A stretch of 64,000 nt of DNA. Source: Winogradskyella wandonensis. GTDB lineage: Bacteria > Bacteroidota > Bacteroidia > Flavobacteriales > Flavobacteriaceae. The position numbers and the translations under genes were made by a program. The notes below the pieces were generated by a model. That model ran no database searches, had not been told where the DNA came from, and saw only the letters and a list, made by a program, of their open reading frames with translations. Each line of letters opens with the position of its first letter. Within the stretch, counting starts at the first letter, position 1. Shown in pieces: positions 16,428 to 24,603 of this stretch. Where the stretch lies: assembly GCF_004346845.1 (NCBI RefSeq), contig NZ_SMGI01000002.1:1-64000 (forward strand). Reading direction: 5' to 3'.

Positions 16428-18853
16428 TTATTCATGCGTTGAAAATATTTTGCTTCTTGTCTAAAATAGTCTCTCATATCTTTTGGAGCATTAGCTATTA
16501 CGTAGTCTAAAGTTTTCTTATCTGCTGCCATAACAGTTCTAAAAGCCAAATATTTATTTACATTATAAATTTCGTTCAAAACTCTTAAAAACACTTTGCG
16601 GTCTGATTCACCTTCAGCTTTATTTTCTCTAATAACTTGTCCTAAATCTGTTATATGTTGTGAGATATTATCTGGGTTATTGTTAAATGAATTAATAAAT
16701 GTCCTGACTTCTGGCGATACGTTTCTATTACTTATATCTACCTTGCCTATATACTTGTAGTTGCTTTTTTTGTTTGATGTGATATTTGTACTGTTAGTAG
16801 ATGCATTGCGATTGGCATAATCAACCACTAATTTTCCTTCTTTAAACTCTCCATAGCTTCTAGTGTTTGTTTTTTTATCTAGTTTTACACCAAGTCCTGT
16901 AATAAATCCATTGTGTTCAAAAGCACCTTTATAAACAAAGCTGTCTGTAAAAAATTGGCCGGTATAATTAATTTTACCCAAATCGTCCCAATCGCCTATA
17001 TAACTATTCCCTTTAGTCCACATATAAGTACCAGCTTTGTATGGCTTACCGTCTTTAAAGAGTCCTTCATAAACATCACCTTGATTGTAGGTGATAGACC
17101 CATAGCCATTGGTACAATCTCCTAAACAAGTACCGTTGTTTTTTTTGTTTTGAAAGGCTGTGAGTAAATTGGTAGTTAGTTGACCATTAGTATAGATACC
17201 AGCTTCAACAGTTTCTCCGTTTTTCACAAAATATCCATAACCGTGTTGTTTTGTATTTTTCCAATGGCCATAATAGTGTAAGTTGTTCTGTTTCCAGTGG
17301 TAAATGCCATAACCATCGAGTTGACCTTCAAGGTAATTACCACTATAAGTGTCGCCATTGGCGTAAATAAACTCTCCGTAACCGTTAAGTTTTCCGTTTT
17401 TAAAAAAACCTTCTACTTTGGCACCGCTTTCATAAGTATATGTTCCGTAACCGTCTGTACAATTTCCTGATATACACGAAGTGGTTGATGATTTCTTTTG
17501 TGATGTGTTTATATTATTGTTATTGGTGGTTGTAGCTAGCTTATCATTAGAATAATCAAAAATGCGGCCTTTGTTAAATTGCATTGGTTTTGCATTGCTA
17601 TAATCTTGAGCAACATAAGTAGCTACCCCATTTACAGCATATACTTGGTCTTGTGAGTTAGCAATAAAACCTTTGGAAGTTACAGGTACTTTTTTCCCCT
17701 TATGATAAAATGCAATGCGAGACTTATCTTGGTTTAGTACATACCATACTTCGTTGCCTTTATCTGTCATAGAAATGGCTGGGTATGCCGTGGTTCCATT
17801 ATTTGTACCATTACCAAAAGCATTTTCAGCAAAGTATACGTCATCACTTTTGGTATCAATTAAAATAATATTTTTATATTCGGTTTTGACCTCCCATTTT
17901 CTATCGGAAAACATGCCGGTTTTTCCTTCTTCTATACAAATTGCAGTTTTTCCATCACTCACAATTATATTTTGTGCGTTAATTAAAGGCTTAAAGGGTA
18001 TTGAATCTTTTAAAGATATCCACTCATCAAAGGCATTTGGGGCAATGTAATATGTAAATGTTAAAGGATTGAAAAAAATATAATCATTATTGAATCTACA
18101 AAATAAGTTTGTATTGTCTAATTTCCCATTAATGTATAAATGAGGCATTGCAAGCCCTCCTTTCAAATTTTGATCTCCTGTTGTTGTTTTTATTACAGCA
18201 TTTTTTTTAAAATCCTCATATTCACTATGGTAAATTATACTTCTTGTATATTGGTTTATTAAATTACCTGCTGCGTTGGTTTCTATCCTAGTTATCCAGT
18301 TGCCTTTTTCATCGTATTTGTATTTAAAAAAGGTTTTCTCACTGTTTAGGGTTAACTTTTTTGCAGTTAATAAGCCATTTTTGTAGTATTCTATTTTAGT
18401 GGTTGGTGCTTTATCTTTTGATTTAGACACGATAGTTACCATAAGTAAGTCATCTTGTTTTTGGTAACTGTATTCGATAGTTCGGTAGGGAAATGTTGCT
18501 TTTATTATTCGGTTATAGTTGTCATATTCATAAATTCTACCCTCATCGTTAATTAAATTTCCATCTGCATCATATGTAACGACTGTTGTTTTTCCATCAG
18601 GATAGGTATAATTAATAGGTCTGTTTTGCTGGTCCCTTTTAATATGGTAACTGTTATCAAAATCCAGCTCATTACCATTGGTATCGTAAAAGGAAAAATA
18701 TTCTTGAAACACATCTCCTTTTAGTTGCGTGGTTTTTAAGTTAGCACCTTTTGGTAATGGGTTTATTGGGGCATTTACCCAATCTATATTTTGTGCAAAT
18801 GCAGATGAAAATAAACCAATAAATGTTAATATTAAAATACTTTTATGCATCAT
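16424..18853 (-). CDS. secreted YD- and MORN-repeat protein
   Basis: The 809-residue protein starts with a signal peptide ending AFAQ. Residues about 30-200 have YD-like strands (YTYPDGKTTVVTYDADGN, YEYDNYNRI). After a unique middle there are two MORN blocks (about 455-560 and 575-690), each opening with a Cys pair (CISGNCTDGYG and CLGDCTNGYG) and continuing with YGEFIYANGDTYSG and GDVYEGLFKDGKPY units. The last 100 residues are helical and contain no known motif. It is the first gene of the reversed cassette. It may be a surface scaffold; no enzymatic motif is visible. Confidence 0.8.
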   Translation of the reverse strand: MMHKSILILTFIGLFSSAFAQNIDWVNAPINPLPKGANLKTTQLKGDVFQEYFSFYDTNGNELDFDNSYHIKRDQQNRPINYTYPDGKTTVVTYDADGNLINDEGRIYEYDNYNRIIKATFPYRTIEYSYQKQDDLLMVTIVSKSKDKAPTTKIEYYKNGLLTAKKLTLNSEKTFFKYKYDEKGNWITRIETNAAGNLINQYTRSIIYHSEYEDFKKNAVIKTTTGDQNLKGGLAMPHLYINGKLDNTNLFCRFNNDYIFFNPLTFTYYIAPNAFDEWISLKDSIPFKPLINAQNIIVSDGKTAICIEEGKTGMFSDRKWEVKTEYKNIILIDTKSDDVYFAENAFGNGTNNGTTAYPAISMTDKGNEVWYVLNQDKSRIAFYHKGKKVPVTSKGFIANSQDQVYAVNGVATYVAQDYSNAKPMQFNKGRIFDYSNDKLATTTNNNNINTSQKKSSTTSCISGNCTDGYGTYTYESGAKVEGFFKNGKLNGYGEFIYANGDTYSGNYLEGQLDGYGIYHWKQNNLHYYGHWKNTKQHGYGYFVKNGETVEAGIYTNGQLTTNLLTAFQNKKNNGTCLGDCTNGYGSITYNQGDVYEGLFKDGKPYKAGTYMWTKGNSYIGDWDDLGKINYTGQFFTDSFVYKGAFEHNGFITGLGVKLDKKTNTRSYGEFKEGKLVVDYANRNASTNSTNITSNKKSNYKYIGKVDISNRNVSPEVRTFINSFNNNPDNISQHITDLGQVIRENKAEGESDRKVFLRVLNEIYNVNKYLAFRTVMAADKKTLDYVIANAPKDMRDYFRQEAKYFQRMNN

Positions 18854-18897
18854 GAACTTTTAATTTTGGTTGGCAATTTAGAGCAGTTGTTTGATTT

Positions 18898-18926
18898 AAA
18901 AAATACGACAGATTACGTATTTTTTT
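18898..18926. terminator. bidirectional terminator-like hairpin at the head of the reversed cassette
   Basis: AAAAAATACG pairs with CGTATTTTTT across an 8-base loop, giving A and T tracts on both sides that suit a factor-independent terminator in either direction. It lies between the cassette end tag and the first gene (start 18853), so it could insulate the operon from array transcription. Confidence 0.5.
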
Positions 18927-18989
18927 GTTTATATAAATGAAATTCTTTTTGGTTAAGTTTCAGAATAGATAACGGTTTTGTTAAATTGG

Positions 18990-19122
18990 CTACAACAATA
19001 TATAACCGCAATTCCGGCGGATTCGACTACGTCCGAATCCACTCGGAATTGCTAACGTCTGTGCTTAACCGAAAATTAACGCATATTAACCCGTAACTGA
19101 CGGTTATACGAGACCGTTAGCA
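18990..19122 (+). repeat. attC-like site 13
   Basis: It begins CTACAAC (18990-18996), the end tag of the reversed cassette, and ends GTTAGCA (19116-19122). The plus-oriented spacer has GTATAACCG-type arms, a GGATTCGACTACGTCCGAATCC hairpin and ACGAGACC before R'. By context this spacer originally belonged to cassette 11. Confidence 0.8.
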
Positions 19123-19127
19123 AACAT

Positions 19128-19814
19128 ATGACCAGACCAACAAAAATTCTTAAGCTATTCACTTTTCTACTTCTAATTTCTAGTTGTTCGAATAAAGAAC
19201 AGATTGCGGAATTTGAAAATGTTTTAGGGAAAGAAAATAGCGGAACTTTGACTTCAATGGTTTCCGAATTTGAAAATGATTTTTTAAAAACAAAATATCC
19301 GAATATATCTACCGAAAAGGCATATTCTGAATACTTAACTGAACTGGAATCAAATATTGCTGGCAATTGGGAAAGACCAAGTAAAAAGAATATTGACAAA
19401 TTCAATAAAAGTGAATTAAAGAAAGTTGTATATGGACTTCCTGATTCTATTTGGGTTGAGGAAAGTCGAAACAAAAATCGAACTGAATACAGAATTAGAA
19501 GAAAATATTTAAACACAAAAGGAGGATATGAAATCGGAACTTTGGAAGCGTCAATTCCAAAAGTTACTGATGAGGACTCTCTAGTAGCAACTCTTAAAAA
19601 TTATTATGACATAAACTATTTTGGTAAATATCGAGAAGCATTAAAAACTGTCTCGAAAGAAGATAAATTCGTTAAAAAATATCTTCAAATGACCAAAGAA
19701 GCTGGAATGTTAGACCCAAGAATGATAGCTTATGAAATGTTAATTGCTGATTTAGACTTCGACGACTATTTCATTAAGCGTCTTATTGTAACAGAAATTG
19801 TATATCGATTATAA
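19128..19814 (+). CDS. lipoprotein of unknown function
   Basis: The 228-residue protein has a lipoprotein signal (LLISSCSN, Cys at about residue 20). The mature part is helical and charged, with a WERPSKKNIDKFNKSELKK stretch and a C-terminal helical part (LQMTKEAGMLDPRMIAYEML...). No catalytic motif. The start ATG lies 12 bases after GTT of site 13. Sole gene of cassette 13, whose end tag GTTTGCTAAC matches its start GTTAGCAAAC. Confidence 0.7.
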   Translation: MTRPTKILKLFTFLLLISSCSNKEQIAEFENVLGKENSGTLTSMVSEFENDFLKTKYPNISTEKAYSEYLTELESNIAGNWERPSKKNIDKFNKSELKKVVYGLPDSIWVEESRNKNRTEYRIRRKYLNTKGGYEIGTLEASIPKVTDEDSLVATLKNYYDINYFGKYREALKTVSKEDKFVKKYLQMTKEAGMLDPRMIAYEMLIADLDFDDYFIKRLIVTEIVYRL

Positions 19815-19822
19815 AATACGTT

Positions 19823-19954
19823 TGCTAACAATGTGTATAATTCATTGCTAGTTAGAGTCTACTTACGAAAGTCCGCAAGGACTTTCTATCTGTGATTTAT
19901 TTGCTAAATTTAACGCTTAAACACGCAACGAAATCATACACTAGACCGTAAGCA
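19823..19954 (+). repeat. attC-like site 14 with altered R' box
   Basis: R'' TGCTAAC (19823-19829) complements GTTAGCA at 19116. The right box reads GTAAGCA (19948-19954) instead of GTT. The next cassette ends AGCTTACAAC, which predicts GTTGTAAGCT, so three bases appear lost. Apex AAAGTCCGCAAGGACTTT. Confidence 0.75.
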
Positions 19955-19977
19955 AGCTAAACACAATAATCATACAA

Positions 19978-20679
19978 ATGAATAGTTTGGAATATAAAAG
20001 ATTTTTGATTTTGTCATTATGCTTTTTAGTAATGAGCTGCGTAGCTATCGATGATTATAGAAATTTTTGGTACCGACATGACAAGCGTTCGACTTATTTC
20101 CAAAAAATATATGAGCCTATCGATACTCTAAAAATCAATAGATTAATGCTTTGTAAAAGGCAAGAAAAAATAGAACTTCGGAGATATAAAACTGAAGGAA
20201 ATCTTTTAATCAAAACAAAAGAAATTGAAAAAAATATTATTGCCGCCCTTAAAAAGCATTTTAGTAGCATTGATTATAAAGTAAAGGAAGACAACTTGAC
20301 AAAATACAACTGTGGATTCTTAAATGAAGAAAACATATTGACTGGTATTTATAAACCCCATTTAGTACCTACTTATGGTTATAATGCAGACATTACATTT
20401 GAAATTAAATCCAATTCTTTTAGAGACCATTATAAAGACGGATTTTATGGGGGAACAGATTTATTAGACCAAGACAAACATAATATCCAATTTATAATCA
20501 GGATAGCAATTTTTTATGATGATGTGTTAATCTACTTTGATAACTATGAACATTTTGTAGCAAGAATAAGTGAAATTGACAAAGATGTTGAATATCAAAT
20601 GCCACATGGAGTCGTAGTTTCATTAGTTAATAAAAGCTTAATGGAATACAATAAACGATTAGAACGAAATTTAAAGTAA
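19978..20679 (+). CDS. lipoprotein of unknown function
   Basis: The 233-residue protein has a signal peptide ending VMSCVA (Cys at about residue 20), so it is a likely lipoprotein. The mature domain is mixed, with IIAALKKHFSSIDYKV and IQFIIRIAIFYDDVLIYFDNY suggesting an alpha/beta fold. No family recognised. Sole gene of cassette 14, whose left tag is damaged (see site 14). It stops 11 bases before R''. Confidence 0.7.
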   Translation: MNSLEYKRFLILSLCFLVMSCVAIDDYRNFWYRHDKRSTYFQKIYEPIDTLKINRLMLCKRQEKIELRRYKTEGNLLIKTKEIEKNIIAALKKHFSSIDYKVKEDNLTKYNCGFLNEENILTGIYKPHLVPTYGYNADITFEIKSNSFRDHYKDGFYGGTDLLDQDKHNIQFIIRIAIFYDDVLIYFDNYEHFVARISEIDKDVEYQMPHGVVVSLVNKSLMEYNKRLERNLK

Positions 20680-20690
20680 ATAAAGCCAGC

Positions 20691-20827
20691 TTACAACAAC
20701 GGCTATAGTTCATTACGGCTGAAATTCCTAATCGGAATTTCAAGCCTTTTTGCTAAATTTATGGTTTCGTTACGGAATGATACTCGCGTACCATTCCGTA
20801 ACGAAACCATAGCCAAAACCGTTGGGC
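20691..20827 (+). repeat. attC-like site 15
   Basis: R'' TTACAAC (20691-20697), R' GTTGGGC (20821-20827). Same family as sites 9 and 10 but with GGTTTCGTTACGGAATGA in the terminal part, which lengthens the pairing with CCATTCCGTAACGAAACC. Confidence 0.85.
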
Positions 20828-20836
20828 ACAATTTGA

Positions 20837-21559
20837 ATGAAACGTACAATATACATATTAACAATCTTAATTTTTATCTTCAGTTGTCAGCAGAAGCAAA
20901 ACTCTATGGACAATTTTATGGATGGAATAAGAGAAGATTTTGCTAAACAAGCCGAACAACAGAATAAAGAAGTATATGCTTGGGAATCTAAAATTGACGA
21001 GCTATATCGACTTGCAGATAAAAATCTAAAGCTCGGAGAAAAATATACTGACTCAATAATTGAAAATGATAAAACATTGGATAAATGGAAAATTTCCAAC
21101 CTAAATACCATATTAGGAGAAGTTTATTATGACAATGATAGTATTGACCTTGCACTTAACCGTTTCTTTAAAAGTCAGGAATTAACTTTTGATTCACCCA
21201 GAAATAAGGCTAATAAGGCTGGTTGTTATGTTAAAAAAGGAAATTTTGAAAAGGCAATGACTTTACTCGAACAAGCTTCAGATGTGAATAGTGACTTTAA
21301 ATGGTATATCGGAAATCTTTATGAAATTCAAGGTAAACGAGAAAAAGCAATTTTAGAATACAATTATGTTTATGTCCAAGATACAATTGTCTATGCCAAC
21401 TATAATCAAAGAATACAAGAATTAAGAAATAACCCCGAACAATTGATGACTGAACTTCATTATAAAGACAGAAGGAAAAGGACTTTGATTTTATTGAAAG
21501 GTGCAGGTTCAGATGCTAATGCTACTGAAATTGGTGGATTTGAACTTGAGAAAAAATAA
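20837..21559 (+). CDS. TPR lipoprotein
   Basis: The 240-residue protein has a lipobox-like IFIFSCQQ (Cys at about residue 17). The body is helical with tetratricopeptide-type units: LNTILGEVYYDNDSIDLALN, then KAGCYVKKGNFEKAMTLLE, then IGNLYEIQGKREKAILEYN. It is probably an envelope-anchored protein-interaction module. The start ATG follows R' by only 13 bases. Sole gene of cassette 15. Confidence 0.75.
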   Translation: MKRTIYILTILIFIFSCQQKQNSMDNFMDGIREDFAKQAEQQNKEVYAWESKIDELYRLADKNLKLGEKYTDSIIENDKTLDKWKISNLNTILGEVYYDNDSIDLALNRFFKSQELTFDSPRNKANKAGCYVKKGNFEKAMTLLEQASDVNSDFKWYIGNLYEIQGKREKAILEYNYVYVQDTIVYANYNQRIQELRNNPEQLMTELHYKDRRKRTLILLKGAGSDANATEIGGFELEKK

Positions 21560-21566
21560 AAACTGT

Positions 21567-21700
21567 GCCCAACAATGGCTATAATTCATTGCGGTTGAAT
21601 TCCTAATCGGAATTTCAAGCCTTTTTGCTAAATTTATGGTTACGGCGGAATGATACTCGCGTACCATTCCGTAACGAAACCATAGCCAAAACCGTTACCC
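21567..21700 (+). repeat. attC-like site 16
   Basis: R'' GCCCAAC (21567-21573) complements GTTGGGC at 20821. R' is GTTACCC (21694-21700), the same tag as cassette 9. Same spacer family as site 9, with GGTTGAATTCC on the left arm. Confidence 0.85.
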
Positions 21701-21718
21701 AACATTTAAACAATAATT

Positions 21719-21904
21719 ATGGATAAAAAAATATTAGGAAATTTTATAATTTATTTTCCACCTATTGCATTTATGGCGTTTTCACTTGTTTTGAAAAAGG
21801 AAAATACAGGAATTGATTGGACAGCAATAGTTATAACAGTTATAATTGGAATGATTAGCGGAGCAATTGGGAAACGAATTAAAAGCAAAGGAGAAGTTGA
21901 GTAA
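21719..21904 (+). CDS. small two-helix membrane protein
   Basis: The 61-residue protein has two hydrophobic segments, about residues 8-25 (FIIYFPPIAFMAFSLVL) and 35-52 (AIVITVIIGMISGAIG), and a basic tail. It is the first of two overlapping genes in cassette 16, and the pair probably act together in the membrane. No family recognised. The start is the ATG right after the leader that follows R'. Confidence 0.65.
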   Translation: MDKKILGNFIIYFPPIAFMAFSLVLKKENTGIDWTAIVITVIIGMISGAIGKRIKSKGEVE

Positions 21905-22274
21905 AAGTAGGCACATAATTCTGACTATCTATTTAATTCTGTTAATTCTGACCTCATTAGGAACTGGAATTGGCAGCGTACTATTTTATGAAGAAACGGC
22001 TGAATTGGTTCCAAAATTCACAAAGGGACTTTTATATATTCAGTTGTTCTCTACTTTCGTTGAAATATTTTCTATTTATTTAATTTTCAAATGGCAAAAG
22101 TTCGGATTTTATGGGGTCATACTCGCCTACTTTTTGAACCTATATATTTCTGATAAATCTGGAATTTTGAATATAAACACGATTTTAGGAATCGGAATCA
22201 GAATTGGATTATTGTACGGAATTTTGCAAATTAAATCAAAAGGAGTTTCGGGTTGGAAAAACTTAAGCGAATAA
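21897..22274 (+). CDS. small multi-pass membrane protein
   Basis: The probable start is TTG at 21897, overlapping the end of the upstream gene and preceded by an AAAGGAG ribosome-binding site at 21885-21891. This gives 125 residues (MSKSRHIILTIYLILLILTS). A TTG 30 bases upstream is the alternative. Four hydrophobic segments are visible, the last ending near IGIRIGLLYGILQI. Second gene of cassette 16; it stops just before GTTGGGTAAC. Function unknown. Confidence 0.65.
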   Translation: MSKSRHIILTIYLILLILTSLGTGIGSVLFYEETAELVPKFTKGLLYIQLFSTFVEIFSIYLIFKWQKFGFYGVILAYFLNLYISDKSGILNINTILGIGIRIGLLYGILQIKSKGVSGWKNLSE

Positions 22275-22281
22275 AAACGTT

Positions 22282-22416
22282 GGGTAACAACGGCTATAGT
22301 TCATTACGGCTGAAATTCCTAATCGGAATTTCAAGCCTTTTTGCTAAATTTATGGTTACGGCGGAATGATACTCGCGTACCATTCCGTAACGAAACCATA
22401 GCCAAAACCGTTGTAA
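22282..22416 (+). repeat. attC-like site 17
   Basis: R'' GGGTAAC (22282-22288) complements GTTACCC at 21694. R' is GTTGTAA (22410-22416). The spacer is nearly identical to those of sites 10 and 18. Confidence 0.85.
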
Positions 22417-22435
22417 AGCATTACGAAAAACAAGA

Positions 22436-23095
22436 ATGAATAAGGACATTTGGGATAATTGGATTGAAAGAATCGAGTGGATTTTAAATATTGCAAAAAA
22501 AAGAAATTGGGAATATTCTGAATTAAGAATAAAGGAACCTATTTCTGAAAGTACATTCGAAATCCTTGAAAAAGAATTGAATCTTGAATATCCTGCTGAT
22601 TTCAAAGAAGTATTGACCAAATATTCGTCTGGAATATTAATGGATTGGAAAATTGCCGGTGAAGAACCTAACGGAGAGTTTCGACAAATTTTTTGCGGTG
22701 CAGGACGTGGCTATTTATGGGATTTTAAAACACTTAGGAACGACTATGTAAATATTCAAGAATGGATTGCTGAATGCTACTCAAATCCCGAAGATGACTA
22801 TGATAAAGTTTGGTATAACAAAGTTCCATTTTTAGATATTCCAAATGGTGATATCATAGCCTTTGGAGATAAAACAGAGAACGGAAATCAGGTAGTTTAC
22901 TTGAGTCACGACGGAGATGAGTTTCACGGTCAAATACTTGGGGATAACTTCATTGACTTTATAAGTAAATGGACTCAAATAGGATGTGTAGGAACAGAAG
23001 GTTGGCAGTTAGAACCATTTTATGATTATGAGTCAAAAACTATGCTTTCTGACCAAACCATATTGGAAAATTGGATAAAATGGTTAGAAAAATAA
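22436..23095 (+). CDS. SMI1/KNR4 (SUKH)-family protein
   Basis: The 219-residue protein follows the SUKH plan. The N-terminal helix reads IERIEWILNIAKKR, then ISESTFEILEKELNLEYPADFKEVLTKYSSGIL (about residues 40-72), then WYNKVPFLDIPNGDIIAFG and VVYLSHDGDEFHG (about 120-160), and a closing hydrophobic strand with FIDFISKWTQIGC. SUKH proteins commonly act as immunity proteins against secreted or contact-dependent toxins, though some serve other roles. It stands alone in its cassette with no toxin gene nearby, which fits an orphan immunity gene picked up for protection. Confidence 0.8.
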   Translation: MNKDIWDNWIERIEWILNIAKKRNWEYSELRIKEPISESTFEILEKELNLEYPADFKEVLTKYSSGILMDWKIAGEEPNGEFRQIFCGAGRGYLWDFKTLRNDYVNIQEWIAECYSNPEDDYDKVWYNKVPFLDIPNGDIIAFGDKTENGNQVVYLSHDGDEFHGQILGDNFIDFISKWTQIGCVGTEGWQLEPFYDYESKTMLSDQTILENWIKWLEK

Positions 23096-23099
23096 CGCT

Positions 23100-23234
23100 T
23101 TACAACAACGGCTATAGTTCATTACGGCTGAAATTCCTAATCGGAATTTCAAGCCTTTTTGCTAAATTTATGGTTACGGCGGAATGATACTCGCGTACCA
23201 TTCCGTAACGAAACCATAGCCAAAACCGTTGCCC
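23100..23234 (+). repeat. attC-like site 18
   Basis: R'' TTACAAC (23100-23106) complements GTTGTAA at 22410. R' is GTTGCCC (23228-23234). The spacer is nearly identical to site 17. Confidence 0.85.
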
Positions 23235-23240
23235 ACAATT

Positions 23241-23732
23241 ATGAAAAAAACTCTTCTGACAATAATATTGATATTTCAAATTGGGATTTTGGTTGCTCAA
23301 AAAACTCAATCTGAATTTATAATTGGAACGTGGCGTTTTGAAAAGGAATGTGATTTTAGAACGGAAAAAGAAAAATCAGAATTTATAGATGTTGCCATTG
23401 ATCCAATAGAAACTGAAAACGGAACTGGTTATGCTGACAGGACTTTTAAAGAAAACGGAGAATTTGAATTTTATTACAATTCAAATCATATAGATATCGG
23501 AGCATACAGAATTAAAAATGACAAACTGATTATTGAGCGACGTCTATCCAAAGAAAAAGCGGAAAGCCGAAAAGAAGCAGTTGAATGGCATTTAAAGCGG
23601 AATCTAATGAAAAAGAAAAATGACGGATTTTACTATTTCAAACCACTTGAATTGGATTTAAAATCAGTCTCTGAAAATCGAATTGAACTTGGAACCGAAA
23701 AATATTATACGATTTGGAAACGGATAAAATAA
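23241..23732 (+). CDS. secreted lipocalin-like protein
   Basis: The start is placed at the ATG at 23241 (163 residues). An in-frame TTG at 23229 would begin inside R' itself. The signal peptide is MKKTLLTIILIFQIGILVAQ. The mature protein starts with FIIGTWRFEKEC, a typical opening of lipocalin-like or DUF5004-type barrels. It continues with TFKENGEFEFYYNS, GAYRIKNDKLIIERRL and YYTIWKRIK as successive strands. Sole gene of cassette 18. Confidence 0.7.
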   Translation: MKKTLLTIILIFQIGILVAQKTQSEFIIGTWRFEKECDFRTEKEKSEFIDVAIDPIETENGTGYADRTFKENGEFEFYYNSNHIDIGAYRIKNDKLIIERRLSKEKAESRKEAVEWHLKRNLMKKKNDGFYYFKPLELDLKSVSENRIELGTEKYYTIWKRIK

Positions 23733-23736
23733 CTGT

Positions 23737-23870
23737 GGGCAACAATGTATAACCGCAATTACGGCGGATTCGACTACGTCCGAATCCACTCGGAATTGCT
23801 AAAGTCTGTGTTAAGCCGAAAATAATCGCTAATTTAACCCGTAACTGACGGTTATACTAGACCGTTGTGA
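23737..23870 (+). repeat. attC-like site 19
   Basis: R'' GGGCAAC (23737-23743) complements GTTGCCC at 23228. R' is GTTGTGA (23864-23870). Spacer of the site 4/13 family (GTATAACCGCAATTACGGCG, GGATTCGACTACGTCCGAATCC). Confidence 0.85.
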
Positions 23871-23885
23871 TTAATTTAAAAAACA

Positions 23886-24440
23886 ATGCAGTTAACATTC
23901 ATATTTATCGGAATAATTGGAATTCTACTGTTGATTTACTCAATCCGAATTTTAATTAAATCGAGTAAAAATAAATCGGTGGCTGAATTTACTCTTGAAT
24001 CTGAAAGCAAAGAAATTCAGTTGAATTCAACTGGACTTTATTCACTTTGTTTTTTGGGTGCTGGATTTGTTGACAATCAAGGAAAGTTTGGTGCTGAATT
24101 AAAATCGGAAAACGGAAATCTGATAAAACTCAACAAAACTTTTCCAAATTATCGTTTTCGGAAAAATGGAAAACTTGGATTAGAGTACTGGCATTTTGAG
24201 ATAGCTCAAAGCGGAAAATACATTCTGACTTTTAAGAATCTAAATGATTTGATTGCCAAACATTCAATGCTAATTTCGAAAAGAATGTTTCAGAAAAAAA
24301 TAAGTCCTAATAATCTAAAAATACTCTTGAAAGAAACGATTTCGACTAAAAACAGATTGTTATCAATAGTTGGTTTAGTTATCGGAGTAAACGCTGTGAT
24401 TTGGGGAATTTTAATTGGATTAACAAATGCATTTGGATAA
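23886..24440 (+). CDS. membrane protein with N- and C-terminal helices
   Basis: The 184-residue protein has an N-terminal membrane helix (LTFIFIGIIGILLLIYSI) and a C-terminal one (LSIVGLVIGVNAVIWGILI), with a beta-rich domain between them (about residues 30-125, e.g. YSLCFLGAGFVDNQG and GKYILTFKN). The topology suggests a periplasmic domain held at both ends in the inner membrane. No family recognised. Sole gene of cassette 19. Confidence 0.7.
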   Translation: MQLTFIFIGIIGILLLIYSIRILIKSSKNKSVAEFTLESESKEIQLNSTGLYSLCFLGAGFVDNQGKFGAELKSENGNLIKLNKTFPNYRFRKNGKLGLEYWHFEIAQSGKYILTFKNLNDLIAKHSMLISKRMFQKKISPNNLKILLKETISTKNRLLSIVGLVIGVNAVIWGILIGLTNAFG

Positions 24441-24448
24441 AAAACTAA

Positions 24449-24583
24449 CCACAACAACGGCTATAGTTCATTACGGCTGAAATTCCTAATCGGAATTTCA
24501 AGCCTTTTTACTAAATTTATGGTTACGGCGGAATGATACTCGCGTACCATTCCGTAACGAAACCATAGCCCAAACCGTTGTGT
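24449..24583 (+). repeat. attC-like site 20
   Basis: R'' CCACAAC (24449-24455) pairs with GTTGTGA at 23864 with a mismatch. R' is GTTGTGT (24577-24583). Site 9-type spacer with TTTTTACT in place of TTTTTGCT. Confidence 0.8.
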
Positions 24584-24603
24584 GTAATTATTTGAACAAA
24601 CTT

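Larger units (their letters stand above)
12673..18996 (-). mobile_element. 6.3 kb five-gene cassette in reversed orientation
   Basis: The ends GTTGTAGCCA (12672) and TGGCTACAAC (18987-18996) form a perfect 10-base private inverted pair. All five genes run on the minus strand and the attached attC (site 12) is inverted too, so gene content and site are reversed as one unit. The unit is inserted between the AAC of cassette 11 and that cassette's own plus-oriented spacer (site 13). Recombination using the opposite strand of the hairpin would give exactly this arrangement. Confidence 0.75.

Noticed and set aside
16424..18853. RHS/YD-type toxin
   Set aside because: No RHS core signature or toxic tip domain; MORN repeats and a helical tail instead.
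22294..22620. Minus-strand frames spanning the repeat sites, with similar ends at several places
   Set aside because: The similar peptide ends come from the repeated site sequence itself; the plus-strand genes explain the region better.
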